This document shows positions 63,393 through 64,000 of a stretch of DNA of 64,000 bases, in pieces. Every line of letters begins with the position of its first letter. The stretch's first letter is position 1. This DNA is from Rhodoblastus acidophilus (lineage in GTDB: Bacteria; Pseudomonadota; Alphaproteobacteria; Rhizobiales; Beijerinckiaceae), in the NCBI RefSeq assembly GCF_025961575.1, contig NZ_JAOQNX010000003.1, forward strand, positions 124,001-188,000. Direction: 5' to 3'. The translations under genes were made by a program, and so were the position numbers. The notes under the pieces are model-generated. The model made no database searches, was not told the DNA's origin, and saw only the letters and a program-made list of their open reading frames with translations.

Positions 63393-63817
63393 TGGGATAC
63401 CTTTCTCTGTTGCTTCATGGTCCGGCGCGGAGCCCTTCGAGCCCGGAGAAAGGCCCGACAGACTTAGCAATCGAAGGCGGGAACACGGGAAGGACGGCCC
63501 TAAGGCCAGCCGAAATCGGCCCTCCGTTCAGCCCCCGGCCGAAACATGAAGGGGCGCTTATAGGGGAAATTTCGGGGATTGCAAGCGGAACCGGTTTTTT
63601 GCGGTCGATGCGGGCGGCGCGGCGCCTCGCCCCCGCGCCGCCCTAACAGCGACGCTTAAGTATTTGCGCAGTGATTACGTAGAACCGCTGAGACGGAAAA
63701 ACAACATAATCATGAATAGTGGTTTATGCCGCTTGTGTGAACACGATTCGTGAGGTTATTTCAAAGTATAGAATGCACACACACCGCATTCTTGGCGAAC
63801 TTCAGGAAGGGTTTCCG
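63393..63817. other. Divergent rpsF / outer-membrane-protein region (425 bp)
   Basis: Holds the rpsF leader and promoter (63557-63584) and, from about 63650 on, an AT-richer stretch that must contain the promoter of the outer-membrane protein gene. I cannot point to convincing boxes for the latter; TATAGA at 63767-63772 is a -10 candidate without a good -35. Confidence 0.5.
63557..63584 (-). promoter_or_regulatory. Promoter of the rpsF operon
   Basis: On the minus strand TTGCAA (63579-63584) and TATAAG (63557-63562) with a 16-bp spacer; the predicted start is near 63550, leaving a leader of about 157 nt. The leader contains GCCG-ATTT-CGGC and other hairpins, possibly for S6:S18 autoregulation. 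Confidence 0.5.
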
Positions 63818-64000
63818 ATGCAAAAGGTTCTTCTCTCGACCGTCGCCGTCCTGGCGATGGCCGGCTCGGCTTTCGCAGCCGATCTGCCTTCGACCAAGGC
63901 TCCGCCGCCGGTCTATGCGCCGCCGCCGCCGGTCTTCACCTGGACGGGTTTTTATATCGGCGTGGAAGGCGGCGGCGATTTCCGCAACTACCATGACAAC
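63818..64000 (+). CDS. Outer-membrane beta-barrel protein, 5' part (Omp25/31-like)
   Basis: The first 61 codons only. A signal peptide (MQKVLLSTVAVLAMAGSAFA) is followed by ADLPSTKAPPPVYAPPPPVF and TWTGFYIGVEGGG, the usual start of small Rhizobiales porin-like barrels (Omp25/Omp31, OmpA-like fold). AGGAAGGG lies 8 nt upstream of the ATG. The gene continues past the window. Confidence 0.92.
   Translation, partial: MQKVLLSTVAVLAMAGSAFAADLPSTKAPPPVYAPPPPVFTWTGFYIGVEGGGDFRNYHDN

Overview
This 64 kb window is high-GC chromosomal DNA from an alphaproteobacterium, most likely order Hyphomicrobiales (Rhizobiales) and perhaps near the Beijerinckiaceae/Methylocystaceae. The reasons are the alphaproteobacterial lipid A/isoprenoid gene order, a DUF2232 membrane protein between rpsR and rplI, a YkuD/YafK-type L,D-transpeptidase, an Omp25-like porin start, GAAC-N7-GAAC LexA-type boxes, and dispersed CCCTCACCCTGAGG / CGTCATGGCCGGG repeats. 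The family placement is inference. I saw no rRNA, tRNA, CRISPR array, integrase, transposase or phage gene.

Layout. 1-3.4 kb: 3' part of a DegP/HtrA protease, a tiny membrane protein, an MFS transporter, a 35-aa ORF and a nested pair of transposon-like mini-elements. 3.4-18.6 kb: mixed housekeeping genes (YfcG-like glutathione-dependent reductase, anmK, PAS protein, S1/P1 nuclease, PfkB kinase, nitroreductase-queE, L,D-transpeptidase, flavin reductase, aqpZ, propionyl-CoA carboxylase alpha chain, a large membrane protein). 18.7-31.7 kb: the envelope biogenesis cluster pyrH-frr-uppS-cdsA-dxr-rseP-bamA-lpxD-fabZ-lpxA-lpxI-lpxB, which joins nucleotide supply, ribosome recycling, isoprenoid and phospholipid precursors, outer-membrane assembly and lipid A synthesis. 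31.7-43.2 kb: chemoreceptor, LpxH-like phosphoesterase, EamA exporter, XRE-cupin regulator, APH/P-loop kinase, SGNH-OpgC pair, erpA/dgt divergent pair, hom.

43.5-63.4 kb is nearly all on the minus strand. It carries the conserved block rpsF-rpsR-DUF2232-rplI ... dnaB-alr ... radA ... cvpA-purF-SDR. The block appears interrupted in three places: by a katG/xdhC/HicA-like/acyP/FAH segment, by a DUF4062-TPR gene with an AT-rich palindrome-laden upstream region, and by a TadE/G-like pilus-assembly gene of unusual composition. The window ends in the start of an outer-membrane beta-barrel protein.

The most interesting signals are these: the DUF4062-TPR gene with near-identical 141-bp repeats; a combined parS-like/LexA-box site in its upstream region; a second LexA-box match just upstream of radA; the nested mini-elements inserted at the end of the YfcG-like gene; and a 21-bp tandem repeat in front of the chemoreceptor. 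No complete new system is proven. The radA/DUF4062-TPR region is the best candidate for an undescribed, possibly damage-inducible accessory module.
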